DNA of 8,420 nt, from contig JACCYY010000119.1 in the NCBI GenBank assembly GCA_013696235.1, positions 1 through 8,420 on the forward strand, written 5' to 3'. Below the pieces are notes generated by a model. The model worked only from the letters and a program-made list of their open reading frames with translations, was not told where the DNA came from and did no database searches. Below, piece by piece: positions 1-6,590 of this stretch. Position numbers and translations under genes: made by a program. The first letter of the stretch is position 1. Each line of letters starts with the position of its first letter. This stretch comes from Sporichthyaceae bacterium (GTDB taxonomy: Bacteria; Actinomycetota; Actinomycetes; JACCYY01).

Positions 1-1
1 T

Positions 2-70
2 GACCGTACGAAGTCGGCGGTGGTTGCGAATCCGGCGCTCGACGTGCCGATGGTGCGACCTTTGACCTAG
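2..70 (+). CDS. 3' end of an unidentified gene (partial, runs off the left edge)
   Basis: Frame 2 is open from the window edge to a TAG at 68-70 and would encode a tail ending in VANPALDVPMVRPLT. About 17 of the 22 codons end in G or C, as in the neighbouring genes. The other two + frames do worse: frame 1 begins with a stop, and frame 3 reads as an arginine-rich shadow ending at 65. A stem-loop follows the stop directly at 73-105, which supports a gene end here. I do not recognise the family from 22 residues, and a chance open stretch of this length is possible. Confidence 0.45.
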   Translation, partial: DRTKSAVVANPALDVPMVRPLT

Positions 71-72
71 GA

Positions 73-105
73 CCGGCAGCCGATCCGCGGTCGGCTCCAC
101 GCCGG
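73..105 (+). terminator. Bulged stem-loop after the left-edge gene, upstream of the kinase
   Basis: CCGGC (73-77) plus AGCCGA (78-83) pair with TCGGCT (91-96) plus GCCGG (101-105). This gives 11 base pairs with a 7-nt loop and a 4-nt bulge (97-100). There is no T-tract, which is common in GC-rich actinobacteria. It starts 2 nt after the TAG at 68-70, so termination of the upstream gene is the simplest reading. It also ends right next to the proposed -10 box of the kinase gene, so an operator role is an alternative. Confidence 0.45.
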
Positions 106-111
106 TAGCGT
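106..111 (+). promoter_or_regulatory. Candidate -10 box (TAGCGT) for a leaderless kinase transcript
   Basis: TAGCGT fits the actinobacterial TANNNT -10 pattern. Six bases separate it from the GTG at 118, so transcription starting about 7 nt downstream would begin at the start codon. No Shine-Dalgarno-like sequence lies upstream of that GTG, which fits leaderless translation. I see no good -35 hexamer at 17-18 nt spacing because that interval is occupied by the stem-loop. This is inferred from position and sequence only. Confidence 0.4.
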
Positions 112-117
112 CGCGGC

Positions 118-1263
118 GTGGCGCAGACGCGACGGGCCGAGCTCGAAGCGCTGTCCCGTGCCGTGCAGGCGGTGACGCAGCAACGGTCAGTGCGCGACGT
201 GCTCCAGATGGTGGTCTCGTCGGCCTGCGAGCTGATCGGCGCACGCTACGGGGCGCTGGGCATCCCGGACGAGAACGGGCAGTTCGCGGAGTTCTACGCG
301 GTGGGGATCAGCGACGAGGAGTGGGCCCGGATCGGCCCGCTGCCCCGTACACATGGACTGCTCGGCGCGATGCTGCGCGAGGCCCGGCCGCAGCGCATTC
401 CCGACGTCCGGTCCGACCCGCGGTTCCACTGGTGGCCGGCGGCGCACCCGGTGCTCACCGACTTCCTCGGTGTCCCGATCGTCGACGACGAGGTCGTGGT
501 CGGCGCGATCTACCTCGCGAACACCGTCGACCAGCACGGGTTCAGCGACGACGACGAGGCATTGCTCGTACTGCTCGCCGGCCATGCAGCCGTCGCACTG
601 GCCAACGCGCGCCTCAACGAGCGCAGTCGCGAGCTCACCCTCGTCGAGGAGCGCACCCGACTCGCACGCGACCTCCACGACGCCGTGTCTCAAAAGCTCT
701 TCAGCCTGCGGCTGACCGCCGATGCCGCTGCTGCCTTGATCATGACCGACGCCGAGAGGGCGGCCACCGAGCTCGCGGCGGTCCGGAGGCTGGCCCGTGA
801 AGCGAGTGCAGAGCTGCGCGCGGTGCTGGCCGAGCTGCGACCGCCTGCCCTGTCCGAGGACGGCCTCGTCGCGGCCCTGCACAAGCACGTCGAGACGCTG
901 CGCCACGCTCACCGGGTCGCGCTGACCCTGGACGCAACCACCTCCTGCGCCGTGCCGAGCGACGTCGAGGACACGATCTTCCGGGTGGCGCAGGAGGCGT
1001 TGCACAACGCGCTCCGCCACGCCGATCCGAAGATGATCATCGTCCGGCTGGAGACGTGCGGCGACACCGTCGTGCTCGAGGTCCGCGACGACGGCCGCGG
1101 CTTCGACACCACGGCGGAGTCGGGTGCGGTCCGGAGGCTCGGCCTGGCCTCGATGCGCGAACGGGCGGAGCGCCTGGGTGGGACGCTGGTCGTGTCGAGC
1201 GAGGCGAACGCAGGCACTGTCGTCCGCATCGAGGTCCCGCTCCGACCCGGGACGCTTCGATGA
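118..1263 (+). CDS. GAF-domain sensor histidine kinase (HisKA_3 / NarL-system type)
   Basis: A predicted 381-aa cytoplasmic sensor kinase that should autophosphorylate on histidine and pass the phosphate to the regulator encoded next to it. A GAF domain covers about residues 23-165 and resembles those of DevS/DosS-like kinases (GARYGALG, HPVLTDFLGVPI, FSDDDE, NARL). The dimerisation/phosphoacceptor region follows: ERTRLARDLHDAVSQ with His187, and the DxxxQ phosphatase motif (Asp188, Gln192) is intact. The ATPase domain spans about 281-376, with an N box EALHNALRHA (293-302), DDGRGFD (324-330) and GLASMRERAERLGG (342-355). No membrane segment is visible, so the signal is probably intracellular; the ligand is unknown, and heme binding cannot be judged here. 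The GTG start fits the family's N-terminus but has no ribosome binding site. The stop overlaps the regulator's ATG as ATGA, so translation is probably coupled. Confidence 0.92.
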   Translation: MAQTRRAELEALSRAVQAVTQQRSVRDVLQMVVSSACELIGARYGALGIPDENGQFAEFYAVGISDEEWARIGPLPRTHGLLGAMLREARPQRIPDVRSDPRFHWWPAAHPVLTDFLGVPIVDDEVVVGAIYLANTVDQHGFSDDDEALLVLLAGHAAVALANARLNERSRELTLVEERTRLARDLHDAVSQKLFSLRLTADAAAALIMTDAERAATELAAVRRLAREASAELRAVLAELRPPALSEDGLVAALHKHVETLRHAHRVALTLDATTSCAVPSDVEDTIFRVAQEALHNALRHADPKMIIVRLETCGDTVVLEVRDDGRGFDTTAESGAVRRLGLASMRERAERLGGTLVVSSEANAGTVVRIEVPLRPGTLR

Positions 1264-1883
1264 TCACCGTGCTGCTGGTTGACGACCATCGCGTGGTCCG
1301 GGAGGGGTTGCGGGCGTTCCTCGATGTCCAGGGCGACCTCGAGGTGATCGGCGAGGCGGCCGACGGCCGTACGGCGGTCGAGATGGCGACCAGGCTCGGG
1401 CCCGACGTGGTGCTCCTCGACCTCAAGATGCCCGGCATGGATGGCCTCGAGGTGCTGCGCGAGCTGGCCGGCGTCGGTGCGGCGGCGCGGGTGATCGTTC
1501 TGACCTCCTACACCGATCCGGCGTCGGTCGTGCCGGCCCTGCGCGCCGGTGCCGCCGGGTTCCTGGACAAGGACGTCGACCCGGCGGCGCTTGCGCACGC
1601 GATCCGTTCGGCGCACCACGGCCAGGTCTTGCTCGCACCCGAGATGACCGCAGCACTGCTCGCGGCCGACCTGCGGCCCGAGCGGCTCACCGCGCTGACG
1701 CCGCGCGAGCTCGACGTGCTCGGTGAGATCGCCCGCGGTCGGTCGAACCGCGAGATCGCCCGCGTACTCGGGCTGAGCGAGAAGACGGTCAAGACCCACG
1801 TCAGCGCGATCCTCATGAAGCTCGCCGTCGCCGACCGGACCCAGGCCGCTCTCTACGCGGCCAAGCACGGCCTCGGCGCCTGA
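1260..1883 (+). CDS. NarL/FixJ-family response regulator (REC + LuxR HTH)
   Basis: A predicted 207-aa DNA-binding response regulator, the likely partner of the kinase just upstream. The receiver domain covers about residues 1-118 and has all key positions: acidic pocket Asp8/Asp9, phosphoacceptor Asp54 (VLLDLKMPG), Thr82 and Lys104. The LuxR-type helix-turn-helix covers about 144-206 (LTPRELDVLGEIARGRSNREIARVLGLSEKTVKTHV is split across 146-181). The frame stays open upstream to 1056, but the start at 1260 is set by the receiver domain beginning MITVLLVDDH and by the 4-base ATGA overlap with the kinase stop. The gene faces hutI, and the two stops are only 22 bp apart. No target promoter can be named; control of the hut genes is possible but nothing in the sequence shows it. 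Confidence 0.94.
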   Translation: MITVLLVDDHRVVREGLRAFLDVQGDLEVIGEAADGRTAVEMATRLGPDVVLLDLKMPGMDGLEVLRELAGVGAAARVIVLTSYTDPASVVPALRAGAAGFLDKDVDPAALAHAIRSAHHGQVLLAPEMTAALLAADLRPERLTALTPRELDVLGEIARGRSNREIARVLGLSEKTVKTHVSAILMKLAVADRTQAALYAAKHGLGA

Positions 1884-1885
1884 CC

Positions 1886-1915
1886 GCTCCCGCTGACCCA
1901 CGGAATCAGCGGAGC
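1886..1915. terminator. Shared hairpin between the convergent regulator and hutI genes
   Basis: GCTCC (1886-1890) with CGCTGA (1891-1896) pairs with TCAGCGGAGC (1906-1915). This makes about 10 base pairs with one bulged C and a 9-nt loop. The right arm contains the hutI stop codon (TCA at 1906-1908 on the + strand). The hairpin lies immediately after the regulator stop and works in both orientations, so it probably ends both transcripts. No T-tract follows on either side. Confidence 0.5.
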
Positions 1916-3075
1916 TGGCGGCCGGCGCGGAAGACGGAGGCGACCAGGTCGACGCCGGGGCGGTAGGCGAGGTGCACGTACGACGGTGCGCGCAGGACCA
2001 CCAGGTCCGCACGCGCGCCGACCCGGACGACGCCGATGTCGCCCCGTCGCAGCGCTGCGGCGCCGCCGGCAGTCGCCGACCACACCGCCTCGGCCGGAGT
2101 CATCCGCATCTCGCGGACGGCCAACGCGATGCAGAACGCCATCGACGACGTGTACGACGAGCCCGGGTTGCAGTCGGTCGCGAGCGCAACCGTGACGCCG
2201 GCATCGAGCAACCGCCGAGCGTCGGGGTAGGGCGAGCGGGTCGAGAACTCCGCTCCGGGCAGCAGCGTCGCGACCGTCGCCGACCCGGCCAGCGCCGCTA
2301 CGTCGGCGTCGACGAGGTGGGTGCAGTGATCGACCGACGCCGCGCCAAGCTCGACCCCGAGCCGGACCCCGGGACCGGGCGCGAGCTGGTTGGCGTGCAG
2401 CCGCGGCGCGAGACCTTGCGCCATCCCCGCCTCGAGCACGGTGCGGGCCTGGTCCGCGTCGAACGCTCCCCGGTCGCAGAACACGTCGACCCAGCGCGCG
2501 TACGGTGCGCACGCGTCGAGCATGTCGCCGGCCACGAGCGCGACGTAGTCGTCGGTCCGGCCGGCGTACTCAGGCGGTACGACGTGCGCGCCGAGGAACG
2601 TCGTCTCCTTCGTGAATGCACGGGCGAGGGCGAGGCCCCGGACCTCGTCGGCGACCGTGAGGCCGTACCCGCTCTTGATCTCGACCGTGGTGGTGCCGCC
2701 GCACGCCATCTCGGCGACCAGTCGGGCGATCCCAGCCGCCAACAGCTCGTCCGGGGCGGCCCGGGTCGCCGCGACGGTCGTCGCGATCCCGCCGGCGGAG
2801 TACGGCGTACCAGCCATCCTGGCCGCGAACTCAGCGGCCCGGTCGCCGGCGAAGACCAGGTGCGCATGCGAGTCGACGAAGCCCGGCAGCACGCAACCCC
2901 CGCCGGCATCCACCCCCAGATCGGCCGGCGGAGCCGCGGCAGCCGGACCGACCCAGGCGATCGCCCCGCGCTCGACCACGACGGTGGCATTGGTGATCTC
3001 GCCGAGCGGTCCGTCCGCACGGGCCGGGTCGTTCGTGACCAGCAGCCCGATCCCGGTCACTGCGCACGAGGTCAT
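1906..3075 (-). CDS. hutI: Imidazolonepropionase (histidine degradation, third step)
   Basis: A 389-aa amidohydrolase-superfamily enzyme that hydrolyses 4-imidazolone-5-propionate to N-formimino-L-glutamate in the cytoplasm. Family motifs run in order: [15 protein letters not shown] with metal ligands His70 and His72, [26 protein letters not shown] (Glu132), [11 protein letters not shown] (His164), LHANQLAPG (His227), VDHCTHL (His250) and [10 protein letters not shown] (Asp301, Asn303). The spacing of His70/His72, His227 and Asp301 fits the metal site of characterised HutI proteins. The length is close to the usual 400-420 aa. The ATG at 3075 lacks a clear Shine-Dalgarno sequence, and a GTG at codon 6 is an alternative start. 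The gene lies 45 bp downstream of hutF on the same strand, so the two are probably co-transcribed. Confidence 0.96.
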   Translation of the reverse strand: MTSCAVTGIGLLVTNDPARADGPLGEITNATVVVERGAIAWVGPAAAAPPADLGVDAGGGCVLPGFVDSHAHLVFAGDRAAEFAARMAGTPYSAGGIATTVAATRAAPDELLAAGIARLVAEMACGGTTTVEIKSGYGLTVADEVRGLALARAFTKETTFLGAHVVPPEYAGRTDDYVALVAGDMLDACAPYARWVDVFCDRGAFDADQARTVLEAGMAQGLAPRLHANQLAPGPGVRLGVELGAASVDHCTHLVDADVAALAGSATVATLLPGAEFSTRSPYPDARRLLDAGVTVALATDCNPGSSYTSSMAFCIALAVREMRMTPAEAVWSATAGGAAALRRGDIGVVRVGARADLVVLRAPSYVHLAYRPGVDLVASVFRAGRQLR

Positions 3076-3085
3076 GCCGGGACGC

Positions 3086-3121
3086 GGACCGTGGTCGGGT
3101 GCATCGGCTCACGCACGGTCC
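3086..3121 (-). repeat. Inverted repeat in the hutF-hutI spacer
   Basis: GGACCGTG (3086-3093) and CACGGTCC (3114-3121) form a perfect 8-bp inverted repeat around a 20-nt loop. It fills most of the 45-bp gap and touches the hutF stop codon (3121-3123). In the hutF-hutI mRNA it would form an intercistronic hairpin ending about 10 nt before the hutI ATG, exactly where a ribosome binding site would be expected and none is seen. It may tune hutI expression or mRNA stability, or act as a weak terminator for hutF. Confidence 0.4.
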
Positions 3122-4482
3122 TACGGTACGACCGGCGGCGACGACCCGGCCGGCCGCGACCAGAGGTTCGTGATGGCCCGGTCGAGCAGCTGCCCCACGT
3201 CGCCGAGCGCGTGACGGCCGCCGTGGACCACGACCTCTCCGCCGACCACGACGGTGTCGACGTCCGCCGCGGTCGCGGCCAGCACCACCTGGGCCGGGTC
3301 GACGCCGGCGGTCCGTACGGAGTCCAGGCGCACCGCGACCAGATCGGCGATCCCACCCGCCTCGATCCGCCCGGCCTCCGGCCAGCCGAGGCTCGCGTGA
3401 CCGTCCTCGGTGAGCGCGGCGACCAGTGCGGCCGGGGCGAATCGGCCACGCGCACCGGTGACCAGCCGCTCGTGCATCTCCAGCGCGCGGGCCTCCTCGA
3501 GCAGGTCGACGACCGCGTGCTGGTCCGACCCCAGCGTGAGGCGCGCACCGGCGTCGGCCAGAGCCCGCGCCGGCCCGATGCCGTCGGCAAGATCACGTTC
3601 GGTGGTCGGGCAGAAGCAGGCCGACGCACCGGCGTCGCCGAGCAGTCCCACGTCGGACCTCGTGAGGTGCGTGGCATGCACGGCCGTGGTCCATCGGCCG
3701 AGCAGCTCGTGGTCGTCGAGGAGCTCGACCGGCGTACGCCCGTACGCCGCGAGGCACGCCTCGTTCTCCGCCGGCTGCTCGCTGACGTGGACGTGCAGCG
3801 GCGCGTCGAAGCCGATCCGCTCGCGCGCGCCGCCGATCAGCGCGTACGCGGCGAGCGGGACGGCTCGGACCGAGTGCAGCGCAACGCCGAGCCGGGTCGT
3901 CGCGTCCGCCTCGCGATCGAGCGCCCGGGTCGCCCACGCCGGCGCGTCGCCGTCGGAGAACCGCCGCTGCTCCCGGCGCAAGGGCTCGCCGATGCCGGCG
4001 GTGAGGTAGCAGGTGTCGAGCAGCGTGATCCGGATCCCGGCCCGACGAGCCGCCTCGCGCAGCGCGTCGCCCATGGCGTTCGGCTCGTCGTAGGGCGCGC
4101 CGTCGGGCTGGTGGTGGACGTAGTGGAACTCGCCGACGCAGGTCACGCCGGCCAGCGCCATCTCCGCGTACGTCGCGGTGGCGAGCTCGAGGTAGGAGTC
4201 CGGGTCGAGCCTGGCCGCGAGGGCGTACATCTGCTCACGCCAGCTCCAGAACGAGCCGCCACCCAGGTGCGTCCGGCCGCGCAGCGCTCGGTGGAACGCG
4301 TGGGAGTGCGAGTTCGCGAAGCCCGGGAGCACGACGCCGGGCAGCCGCACCGCGTCTGACGGGGCCGGGACGCCCACGGTGACGGTGGTGAGCACCTGGT
4401 TGGTGACGTCGATCTGCACGTCGACACCCAGCCGGCCGGGTGGCAACCACGCCAGGCCGGCGTGGAACCTCCGTCTGGTCAC
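3121..4482 (-). CDS. hutF: Formimidoylglutamate deiminase (N-formimino-L-glutamate deiminase)
   Basis: A 453-aa amidohydrolase-superfamily enzyme that deiminates N-formimino-L-glutamate to N-formyl-L-glutamate and ammonia. This marks the five-step branch of histidine degradation. Visible motifs are LPGFANSHSHAFHRALRGRT with metal ligands His59 and His61, FWSWREQMY, GVTCVGEFHYVHH, LHVHVSEQPAENEAC with His232 and Glu235, VHATHLT (His269), CPTTERDLADG and LTLGSDQHAVVDLLEEAR with Asp320. These match the catalytic set known from Pseudomonas HutF, at nearly the same positions. The frame is open upstream to 4821, but the GTG at 4482 is chosen because AGAAGGGG lies 7 nt before it and the resulting N-terminus (RFHAGLAWLPPG) fits the family. 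The extra upstream residues overlap the lipoprotein gene and look random. hutI follows 45 bp downstream. Confidence 0.94.
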   Translation of the reverse strand: MTRRRFHAGLAWLPPGRLGVDVQIDVTNQVLTTVTVGVPAPSDAVRLPGVVLPGFANSHSHAFHRALRGRTHLGGGSFWSWREQMYALAARLDPDSYLELATATYAEMALAGVTCVGEFHYVHHQPDGAPYDEPNAMGDALREAARRAGIRITLLDTCYLTAGIGEPLRREQRRFSDGDAPAWATRALDREADATTRLGVALHSVRAVPLAAYALIGGARERIGFDAPLHVHVSEQPAENEACLAAYGRTPVELLDDHELLGRWTTAVHATHLTRSDVGLLGDAGASACFCPTTERDLADGIGPARALADAGARLTLGSDQHAVVDLLEEARALEMHERLVTGARGRFAPAALVAALTEDGHASLGWPEAGRIEAGGIADLVAVRLDSVRTAGVDPAQVVLAATAADVDTVVVGGEVVVHGGRHALGDVGQLLDRAITNLWSRPAGSSPPVVP

Positions 4483-4489
4483 CGGGCGG

Positions 4490-4497
4490 CCCCTTCT
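4490..4497 (-). promoter_or_regulatory. Ribosome binding site that fixes the hutF start
   Basis: The - strand reads AGAAGGGG, and 7 nt separate it from the GTG at 4482-4480. It is the best Shine-Dalgarno match upstream of hutF and rules against the longer open frame that reaches 4821. Confidence 0.7.
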
Positions 4498-4520
4498 GCC
4501 GACGTTTGGCCGTACTGGAA

Positions 4521-4569
4521 CGGTGGCATGATCGCACCGCGAACGCGACCGGCCGCGGCGGACCGGTCG
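4521..4569. promoter_or_regulatory. Divergent hutF / lipoprotein control region with two inverted repeats
   Basis: The 148-bp region between the divergent starts (4483-4630) must hold both promoters. It contains an interrupted dyad CGGTG-nnATnATnn-CACCG at 4521-4539 and a perfect 7-bp inverted repeat CGACCGG / CCGGTCG at 4546-4552 and 4563-4569. The first has the size and symmetry of a dimeric regulator site; the second could be an operator or an RNA hairpin. Neither resembles the hutU palindromes. No clean TANNNT box was found in either direction. A weak TTTGGC (4505) to CATGAT (4527) pair, 16 nt apart, could serve the lipoprotein gene. Confidence 0.3.
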
Positions 4570-4630
4570 GCAGTCGTGGTCTTCGACAGCCGAACGAAGC
4601 CCAGTCCGACCAGCGAAGAAGGAGTGCCCC

Positions 4631-5113
4631 GTGGCACGCTCCGACCGCCTAGCCCTCGCCGTGATCGCCGCAATAGCCGGCCTTGCCCTTGCCGCTTGCA
4701 CCGGCGCCGAGCCCGACCGCGACGAGAGCGGCGTCATCACCGAGTCGGTCGAGGGTGCCGACGTGTTCGCGCTCGTCGTCGGTGACTGCACCGGTGACAT
4801 CACGGAGGGCGGCGTGCTCACCGAGCTCGACGCGGTGCCCTGCGCCGACCCGCACGGTGCGGAGGCCTACGCGAGCATCGACATGGACGACGGCGACTTC
4901 CCGGGCGACGAAGCCGTGCAGACCCAGGCCGACGACGGTTGCGTCGCCGAGTTCGAGGCGTTCGTCGGACTCCCGTACGACGATTCCGAGCTCCTGTCGA
5001 CCTACCTCACGCCGACCGAGGAGTCCTGGGCGCAGGGCGACCGGGAGATCCTCTGCTTCGTGTACGACGACGGGGGGCCGACAACCGGCTCGCTCGAGGG
5101 CGCCGAGCGCTGA
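4631..5113 (+). CDS. Septum-formation family lipoprotein
   Basis: A 160-aa secreted lipoprotein. The N-terminus has a charged start (MARSDR), a hydrophobic stretch and a lipobox LAAC, so Cys23 should be lipidated and the protein anchored outside the membrane. The mature part is acidic. It carries the pattern of the actinobacterial septum-formation domain (Septum_form-like): VGDC (Cys53), AVPCADPHGAEAY (Cys71, His75), DDGC (Cys104), LTPTEESWAQGDREILC (Cys142). The four cysteines could form two disulfides. The molecular function of this family is poorly known, and the name does not prove a role in division. The GTG start has a strong AAGAAGGAG site 6 nt upstream. The gene runs opposite to the hut genes and lies between hutF and the amidohydrolase gene; it converges with the latter, 55 bp apart. 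A link to histidine use is not evident. Confidence 0.85.
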   Translation: MARSDRLALAVIAAIAGLALAACTGAEPDRDESGVITESVEGADVFALVVGDCTGDITEGGVLTELDAVPCADPHGAEAYASIDMDDGDFPGDEAVQTQADDGCVAEFEAFVGLPYDDSELLSTYLTPTEESWAQGDREILCFVYDDGGPTTGSLEGAER

Positions 5114-5114
5114 G

Positions 5115-5167
5115 TCCCGCCGGGCCGGTCACCTCGTGCCCGCGCCGATCGGATCCACCGGGCGGGA
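5115..5167. terminator. Long bulged hairpin between the convergent lipoprotein and amidohydrolase genes
   Basis: TCCCGC (5115-5120) pairs with GCGGGA (5162-5167), and CCGGT (5125-5129) pairs with ACCGG (5157-5161). This gives 11 base pairs with a 4-nt bulge (5121-5124) and a 27-nt loop. It fills the 55-bp gap between the stops at 5113 and 5169 and would work in either direction. There is no T-tract and the loop is long, so its strength as a terminator is uncertain. Confidence 0.4.
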
Positions 5168-5168
5168 A

Positions 5169-6392
5169 TCACCGGCTGAGGTCGGTCAAGACGGTCGCGA
5201 GCGCTTCGACGCCGGCGTGGCAGTCGGCCCGGTCAGCGTGCTCGGCGGGTGAGTGCGAGACCCCCGTCGGGTTCCGGACGAACAGCATGGCGGTGGGCAC
5301 TCCCGCCGAGGCGAGGATGCCGGCGTCGTGACCGGCGCCGGTCCCGAGGCGCGGCGGGTCATCGAGTGCCGACGCGATCCGGTCGCGCAGCGCGTGGTCG
5401 AGCTCGACCGCCCGCGACACCGACTCGGCGACCACCTCGAGCGTGGTCCCGTCCCGATCGGCGCGCTCGGCCGCCTGGCGCCGTACGACCTCGACGAGCG
5501 CCTCCAGCGCCGGCGTCGCGTCCGCGCGGGCATCGAGCCACGCGGTCACGCGGGACGGGATGGCGTTCGTGCCGTTCGGCTCGACCAGTACCCGGCCGAA
5601 CGTGGCGCGGACGTCGGCCAGGCGGGCCTGCTTGTTCGCCGCAAGCGCCGTCATCGCGAACGTGAGCATCGGGTCGCGGCGGTCGGCCATCTGCGTCGTC
5701 CCGGCGTGGTTGGCCTCGCCGCCGAACTCGAACCGCCACCGACCGTGCGGCCAGATCGCGCTGCCGACCGCGACGGGTCGGTCGAGGTCAGCCAGCCCGC
5801 GCCCTTGCTCGACGTGCAGCTCGACGAACGCGTACGCGTCGTGGAGGTGATCCATCGACGGACCGGGCGTGCCGTGGAAGCCGGCCGCCGACATGGCGTC
5901 GAGCAGGTAGGTGCCGTCGCGATCGCGCAGCTCGGCTGCTCGGGCCGGGCTGACCGCTCCGGTCATGAGCCGCGAGCCGAGGCAGGGCAGGCCGAACCGG
6001 CCCCCCTCCTCGTCGCTGAAGACGGCGACGCCGATCGGGCGCTGCGGGCGGAAACCGTGGTCGCGCAGCACGTCGATCGCGGCCAGTGCGGTGACGATTC
6101 CCAGCGGTCCGTCGAACGCGCCGCCGTCGGGGACGGAGTCCAGGTGGCTCCCAGTGATCACCCCGCCGGCTCGGACGTCCGGATCTGGCCGCCACCACGC
6201 GATCAGGTTGCCGTTGCCGTCGGCCTCGAGCTCGAGCCCGCGCTGGTCCGCGTGCTCGAGGAACCACTGCCGGCACTCCCGCTCGGCCGACGTCCACGCG
6301 AAGCGGTGGTAGCCACCCGTCCGGGCGTCCCGCCCGATCGGCTCGAGCTCGGCCCACATCGCGTCGAAGTCCACCGCCGCAGTCTGGCCCAC
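5169..6392 (-). CDS. M20-family amidohydrolase, AllC/HyuC-like; candidate N-formylglutamate hydrolase of the hut pathway
   Basis: A 407-aa two-metal hydrolase of the family that includes allantoate amidohydrolase, N-carbamoyl-L-amino acid hydrolase and beta-ureidopropionase. Motifs in order are GSHLDSVPDGGAFDGPLG (His83, bridging Asp94), FSDEEGGRFG (Glu128/Glu129), ELHVEQG (His193), EANHAGTTQMADRRDP (His229), NAIPSRVTAWLDAR (278-289), GAGHDA (His355) and VSHSPAEH (His380, His385). All metal and dimer-interface positions seem intact. By homology it would usually be called allantoate amidohydrolase, but no other purine-degradation gene is present. It sits between hutU and hutF, and the window has no hutG, so release of formate from N-formyl-L-glutamate is my preferred role; this is inference. 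The GTG at 6392 has a poor ribosome binding site; GTG at codon 7 (6374) or ATG at codon 12 (6359) are alternatives. An in-frame stop near 6434 limits any extension. Confidence 0.88.
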   Translation of the reverse strand: MGQTAAVDFDAMWAELEPIGRDARTGGYHRFAWTSAERECRQWFLEHADQRGLELEADGNGNLIAWWRPDPDVRAGGVITGSHLDSVPDGGAFDGPLGIVTALAAIDVLRDHGFRPQRPIGVAVFSDEEGGRFGLPCLGSRLMTGAVSPARAAELRDRDGTYLLDAMSAAGFHGTPGPSMDHLHDAYAFVELHVEQGRGLADLDRPVAVGSAIWPHGRWRFEFGGEANHAGTTQMADRRDPMLTFAMTALAANKQARLADVRATFGRVLVEPNGTNAIPSRVTAWLDARADATPALEALVEVVRRQAAERADRDGTTLEVVAESVSRAVELDHALRDRIASALDDPPRLGTGAGHDAGILASAGVPTAMLFVRNPTGVSHSPAEHADRADCHAGVEALATVLTDLSR

Positions 6393-6590
6393 CAGGCTGC
6401 CGTCGAGCCCGGCCGGCTGGGTACGAGCTCACGGTGTGGGGCCGGCTGTGCCGCTACGCCCTGGCGCTCGCTCAGGTGGCGTTGCGTCGACCCCTAGAAC
6501 CCAAGACCGGACCGTCGACGACTCGTGCCACCTCAGTGATTCTGACGACCCGCAGGGCGCTCCACGAGCCGGTGCCACGGGTCGACGCGC
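6393..6590. other. 198-bp gap between hutU and the amidohydrolase gene
   Basis: No convincing small gene, TANNNT promoter or RNA gene was found here on either strand. The only structure at its right edge is a 6-bp hairpin, GCTCAG (6589-6594) with CTGAGC (6602-6607) around a 7-nt loop, overlapping the hutU stop codon. It could be a weak terminator. Three GTCGAC hexamers (6486, 6514, 6581) are probably chance in DNA this GC-rich. The gap is long compared with the 45 bp between hutF and hutI. Confidence 0.4.

Noticed and set aside
1056..1259. Upstream extension of the response regulator
   Set aside because: It overlaps the kinase ATPase domain; the receiver domain starts exactly at the ATG at 1260.
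909..2012. - strand open frame of 367 codons across the kinase and regulator genes
   Set aside because: Antisense to two well-defined genes and across their junction; composition typical of a shadow frame.
1972..4359. Long + strand open frame (795 codons) opposite hutI and hutF
   Set aside because: It is antisense to two clearly recognised enzymes, rich in Arg, Gly, Pro and Asp as expected of a GC-rich shadow frame, and shows no family motif.
4624..4637. Small hairpin GTGCC/GGCAC around the lipoprotein start codon, resembling the hutU half-sites
   Set aside because: Only 5 bp with a 4-nt loop; likely chance at this GC content, and it does not reproduce the full palindrome.
4483..4821. N-terminal extension of hutF by 113 codons
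   Set aside because: The extension overlaps the lipoprotein gene, lacks family similarity, and a good ribosome binding site points to the GTG at 4482.
5253..6497. + strand open frame of 414 codons opposite the M20 hydrolase
   Set aside because: Shadow of the real gene: Arg/Val/Glu/Asp-rich low-information sequence, no domain, no ribosome binding site.
6486..6586. Three GTCGAC hexamers in and near the hutU-amidohydrolase gap
   Set aside because: A 6-bp GC-rich palindrome is expected often by chance here, and the spacing is irregular (28 and 67 bp).
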